A stretch of 64,000 nucleotides of DNA from QAMH01 sp900556425 (lineage in GTDB: Bacteria > Actinomycetota > Coriobacteriia > Coriobacteriales > QAMH01), in NCBI GenBank assembly GCA_902475535.1, contig CABRZR010000011.1, forward strand, positions 19,022 through 83,021, given 5' to 3'. How positions within the stretch are numbered: position 1 is the stretch's first letter; the number at the start of each line of letters is the position of its first letter. The position numbers and the translations under genes are program-made. Below, in pieces: positions 60,957-64,000 of the stretch. A model generated the notes under the pieces. That model was not told where the DNA came from and ran no database searches. It saw only the letters and a program-made list of their open reading frames with translations.

Positions 60957-61445
60957 CTATGAAGCCTCGTTCTCGTCAATCTCGCCCACTTTGGTGTCGT
61001 GGCGATGAACCGCATAGGCCGCCTTACCGGTACCCTGCACTTCAATATGGGCAGCCTTGTGGGCTTCCTTGTTCGAGGGAACGAACTTGCCCCTAGCCGC
61101 AATGGGATCGTATTGCGGCACCACCAAAAACTGCTTCGGTTTTTCTGCCAGCTTCTTAGAGAGCTCCTCAACCGTGCCAAAGCTAATGATGTTTGCCAGA
61201 CAATGATGGACGCACATGGGCTCGCGTCCCGTCCTCGTTCGTGACGCACAAAGGTCGCAAAGATCGGTGACGGCGGGCCAATAGTTAAAGTTCCAGCGCT
61301 CGTCATTTATTTTCCAAGGACCATCCGTCAGCACCTTGATGCCCGTCTTGCCCACGGGAAAGTCATGCTCCTCCTGGCAGGTCACCTGGCAAGATCCGCA
61401 ATTCGTGCAGTACTCGTAATCAATCAAAAGTCCATATGTCGCCAT
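60957..61445 (-). CDS. Two-cluster ferredoxin subunit of second molybdoenzyme
   Basis: 162-residue protein. The first cysteine set is C-T-N-C-G-S-C-Q-V-T-C (residues 13-23) and the second C-D-L-C...C-V-H-H-C, giving eight cysteines for two [4Fe-4S] clusters. The first 115 residues parallel the subunit at 25223-25552; the last 45 are a polar extension without cysteine. The ATG at 61445 lies 2 bases after the catalytic-subunit stop. Confidence 0.87.
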   Translation of the reverse strand: MATYGLLIDYEYCTNCGSCQVTCQEEHDFPVGKTGIKVLTDGPWKINDERWNFNYWPAVTDLCDLCASRTRTGREPMCVHHCLANIISFGTVEELSKKLAEKPKQFLVVPQYDPIAARGKFVPSNKEAHKAAHIEVQGTGKAAYAVHRHDTKVGEIDENEAS

Positions 61446-61447
61446 GG

Positions 61448-63823
61448 TTACACCAGCTTTCCGAACTTGTCCCAAACAAGATCCATATCGGTGTCGTAAC
61501 ACTCGGAAATGGGCTCTACCTTGCATACGAGGCACTTGTTGGGAGCACCAAAACCGAGCTTGCCGAAATGGAAGTTTGGAAGCAGGTTATTGATATTGGA
61601 GCGGAAGTTACCGTAGAGATTCGGTTCGTTGCCGTCTTCCTCCGGGAACCACCAGGCATGCTGCGCGTGAATCGTCTTCTCGTCCACGATTTCGGACACG
61701 CGCGCCTTTTGGACGCACTCGCCAAAGGGACTGGTGAGGCGTACCCACTGGCCGTCAGCAATGCCCAGTTCACGAGCAACCTTGGGGTTGATCTCGGTAA
61801 TGGGATCAGGATTGAGTGCACGTAGGCGCGGAATCTGACGATTCTCGGAATGGAAAAACGCCGTGGTGCGGGCACCAGTGGTGAGAATGAAGGGGTATTC
61901 CTTCATGAGATCCGGGTCGACGGGACCGAACTCCGGCTCCTCGAAGTAGGGCAGCGGATCCTCGCCAAACTGGTTAAATGCCGTCGACCAGAGCTCGATG
62001 CGTCCCGTCGGAGTGGCAAAGCCGGGCTGTCCGTCGGTGCGCATTTCACCACGCTCATATTTGTAGTAGTCAACGGGAATCTGGCTGACGACGCATTCGG
62101 AGACCTTGTCGAAGTACTCGCCGTTCTGCCGCTCGCCCAGACGCAGCGCCTCCATGAACTCCTTTGCGGAACGGAACTTGAACTCGTTCTCCCAGAGCTC
62201 GGGACGAAGACGACGACCCAGCTCATAGCAAAGCTCGTAGTCGGTCAGGCAGTCGCCAACCTCTATGGCCTTGTGCATGAAGCCAGCCGTGACCGTACAC
62301 GGGGCGTAGTGCGTGAACACCGTACCATCACGCTCAGCGATGGTCTTCAGCGGCAGGAAGATGTCGCAGGACGCCTCGATGGAGGGGTTCATGAAGGTGT
62401 CGAAGCCGATGCAGAACTCCAAGGACTTTACGATGGCATCATGCCAGCGCTTCGGCTCCATGGAGGTGCAGCTCATTAGGTTATTGCCAGCATAGAAGCC
62501 CATCTTGATTGGATAGGGCTTGCCCGTCTCCAGAGCTTCCAGCATGAGGTCCGCATGGGCGTTCAAGATGATCATGCAATACGCCGGATACTTGTCCAAG
62601 CCGATCATCTCGGCCTGCAGCTCACTGCCCACGCCCTTCTCGAAGCCGAAACCGGACTCGTTGTGACCCGCACCCGTACCCGGAAGAATCTGGCCTCCCG
62701 GTACATCGAGATTGCCGGTGATGGCCATGAGGTCTACGGTTATCTGTCCGTGCTGCATACCATTGGTCTTCTGATCAGCTGCCAGGCCCCACTGGATAGC
62801 GGCGGGCTTTGCCGTCGCATACATGCGGGCCGCCTCGTAGATCAGCTCCACGGGAACACCGCAAATCTCCGCAGCCTTCTCGGCGGGCATCGTTGCGACA
62901 CGTTCGGCAAGCTGCTCGAAGCCATAGCACCAGTACTCCACGAAATCGTGGTCGTAGAGATCCTCTTTGATGATGATGTCGCACATCGCCATACCGAGTG
63001 CCGTATCCGTACCCGCGCGAAGCTGCAAATGAATATCAGCGCGAGCCGCAAGCCACGTGACACGCGGATCAATGACAATGAGGCGGGTTCCACGACGCAT
63101 GGCGTCCACAACAGCATGGCCGAAGAAGCCGTCGGGGTTGGATTCGAGTGGAGCCTTGCCCCAAACGACAAGCACTTCGGTCAAATCATAGCGCGGATCG
63201 TCCCAGCGGCCAGGAAGCGCACCGGCGTAGTCCCATTCGGGATAGGTAGTGCCGCCGATATAGGCGATGGCGGCAAGACGCGGCGTATAGCATGCGTAAC
63301 CCGATTGCGTATAGCAGAAGTTAGGCGTGCCAAAGCACATGGTGCCATAGGGTGCAAACGTACCGCCCTCACGACCCGTACCCGCAAATACCACGATAGA
63401 CTCGCGTCCGTACTTGTCGGTGATGCGATCGTACTCTTTCTTGATGATGTCGAAGGCCTCTTCCCAAGAAATCTGCTCCCACGCGTCGGCATTACCACGG
63501 TCCTTCGGGTCGCGCTTCATCGGATGCAGAAGGCGAGCGGGATTGTAGACGTAGTCCCTAAGAGTAATGCACCTCGGGCAAAGCCTGCCCTGAGTAACCG
63601 GATTGTTCTCGTCGCCTTCGACACGCACGAGCTTGCCGTTCTCGTCGACATAGAGCTTGAGGCCACAGCCAACGGGATGGCACCCCGGAGGAGACCAGGG
63701 GCTCGTACGGGTAACCGTAAGGCCATCCTCCTCATAACGCCATGGCTTTCCGATGTCATTCACATCGGAAAGGGTATCGAGCTTGACAACAGCTGCGGTC
63801 TTGTAGAAATCGTCTTCGCTCAT
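61448..63823 (-). CDS. Molybdopterin oxidoreductase catalytic subunit, second copy
   Basis: 791-residue bis-MGD enzyme, no Tat signal. The Fe-S site is C48-x4-C53...C82-x2-C85. The probable Mo/W ligand is Cys178 in S-G-Y-A-C-Y-T-P-R, in the same setting as in the 25556-27796 enzyme. The two proteins share long identical stretches such as D-G-Q-P-G-F and T-G-R-I-E-L-W-S-T. The C-terminus is about 20 residues longer than in the first enzyme. GAGGAAG precedes ATG 63823. Family context suggests hydration, dehydroxylation or transhydroxylation of a small organic substrate; unproven. Confidence 0.88.
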   Translation of the reverse strand: MSEDDFYKTAAVVKLDTLSDVNDIGKPWRYEEDGLTVTRTSPWSPPGCHPVGCGLKLYVDENGKLVRVEGDENNPVTQGRLCPRCITLRDYVYNPARLLHPMKRDPKDRGNADAWEQISWEEAFDIIKKEYDRITDKYGRESIVVFAGTGREGGTFAPYGTMCFGTPNFCYTQSGYACYTPRLAAIAYIGGTTYPEWDYAGALPGRWDDPRYDLTEVLVVWGKAPLESNPDGFFGHAVVDAMRRGTRLIVIDPRVTWLAARADIHLQLRAGTDTALGMAMCDIIIKEDLYDHDFVEYWCYGFEQLAERVATMPAEKAAEICGVPVELIYEAARMYATAKPAAIQWGLAADQKTNGMQHGQITVDLMAITGNLDVPGGQILPGTGAGHNESGFGFEKGVGSELQAEMIGLDKYPAYCMIILNAHADLMLEALETGKPYPIKMGFYAGNNLMSCTSMEPKRWHDAIVKSLEFCIGFDTFMNPSIEASCDIFLPLKTIAERDGTVFTHYAPCTVTAGFMHKAIEVGDCLTDYELCYELGRRLRPELWENEFKFRSAKEFMEALRLGERQNGEYFDKVSECVVSQIPVDYYKYERGEMRTDGQPGFATPTGRIELWSTAFNQFGEDPLPYFEEPEFGPVDPDLMKEYPFILTTGARTTAFFHSENRQIPRLRALNPDPITEINPKVARELGIADGQWVRLTSPFGECVQKARVSEIVDEKTIHAQHAWWFPEEDGNEPNLYGNFRSNINNLLPNFHFGKLGFGAPNKCLVCKVEPISECYDTDMDLVWDKFGKLV

Positions 63824-63905
63824 GTCACTTCCTTCCTCTCTCTTTTCCTGGGAGACGCATGCATGTCCTGTAGAGCAGGCGCCTCCCTTGAAACCAATTT
63901 GTGTT

Positions 63906-63942
63906 TGCCGCCGCAGAGAGCCTAGGCTTCTCTCCGCGGCAA
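63906..63942 (-). terminator. Hairpin upstream of second molybdoenzyme operon
   Basis: Minus-strand GCCGCGGAGAGA and CTCTCTGCGGCGGC can pair around a short loop just after the stop of the cut-off gene. No U-run follows, so it may be a processing site or weak terminator. Confidence 0.35.
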
Positions 63943-63949
63943 GCATCGC

Positions 63950-64000
63950 CTACGCCTTGGTGGTGAACAGGCTCCAGCGGCTCTCGCCGTCCATCTTCTT
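63950..64000 (-). CDS. 3' end of an unidentified gene (cut by window edge)
   Basis: Sixteen codons and a TAG stop are visible, encoding ...K-K-M-D-G-E-S-R-W-S-L-F-T-T-K-A. Too short to identify. It lies on the same strand upstream of the molybdoenzyme operon, about 125 bases away. Confidence 0.45.
   Translation of the reverse strand, partial: KKMDGESRWSLFTTKA

Noticed and set aside
62555..63925. 456-residue open frame opposite the second molybdoenzyme
   Set aside because: Antisense shadow of an unmistakable gene. Similar antisense frames opposite the amidohydrolase (43606-45018) and purB (49829-51436) were rejected for the same reason.

Overview
The window reads as a chromosomal segment of an anaerobic, high-GC, Gram-positive actinobacterium of the class Coriobacteriia, most likely Eggerthellaceae. 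The evidence is the company of genes: two tungsto/molybdopterin oxidoreductases with small ferredoxin subunits, a LuxR regulator with a multi-spanning membrane domain, a SARP-type ATPase regulator, a Gram-positive Tad pilus locus without secretin, and FtsEX/SecA/PurB/PurC homologues of actinobacterial type. The genus cannot be fixed from the sequence alone. No phage, transposase, CRISPR array or rRNA operon was seen.

Layout. 1-20.4 kb is mostly housekeeping on the minus strand: a cut-off peptidoglycan-binding protein, a polyprenyl diphosphate synthase, tRNA-Leu(TAA), a FtsB-like protein, ftsX-ftsE, a split transketolase, prfB, secA, an ATPase/SARP regulator with two small partners, a HEAT-like protein, citrate synthase, recR, a YbaB/EbfC protein and dnaX. 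20.5-29.5 kb is an accessory metabolic block: molybdoenzyme + ferredoxin, SLC13-type transporter, amidase, a 62-residue cysteine-rich protein and a radical SAM enzyme, with a divergent, frameshifted membrane LuxR regulator. 29.5-33.8 kb carries dedA, the SRP RNA, a lipoprotein, serS and two TrkA genes. 34.0-42.1 kb is a compact, translationally coupled Tad pilus operon ending in a DUF192 gene, followed by a HicAB-like toxin-antitoxin pair. 42.7-51.2 kb holds an amidohydrolase, purC, a two-component system, a Tat lipoprotein, a TSCPD protein and purB. 51.4-55.7 kb is a BioB-like radical SAM gene beside a NitT/TauT-type ABC transporter. 56-58.8 kb has an anion permease, cysK and a MOSC protein. 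59.2-64 kb is a second molybdoenzyme operon: oxidoreductase, ferredoxin, SlyD-like isomerase, a second cysteine-rich mini-protein, a DnaA/Hda-like AAA+ protein and a small acidic protein, closed by a clear terminator; a gene cut by the window edge lies upstream.

The two molybdoenzyme modules are paralogous in three parts (large subunit, two-cluster ferredoxin, cysteine-rich mini-protein) but carry different extra genes. The mini-protein is therefore the most interesting candidate for an undescribed accessory factor, and the FKBP/AAA+/mini-protein set may be a maturation module.

The second striking feature is repeats. At least three families of short interspersed repeats fill the gaps between genes: a GTCATTTCGAG...-type repeat, a GGGGTCTGTCCCC-type repeat confined to about 48-56 kb, and a 29-nt perfect hairpin. 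The first family has also become part of the dnaX coding sequence, where it makes up much of the linker of the clamp-loader subunit.
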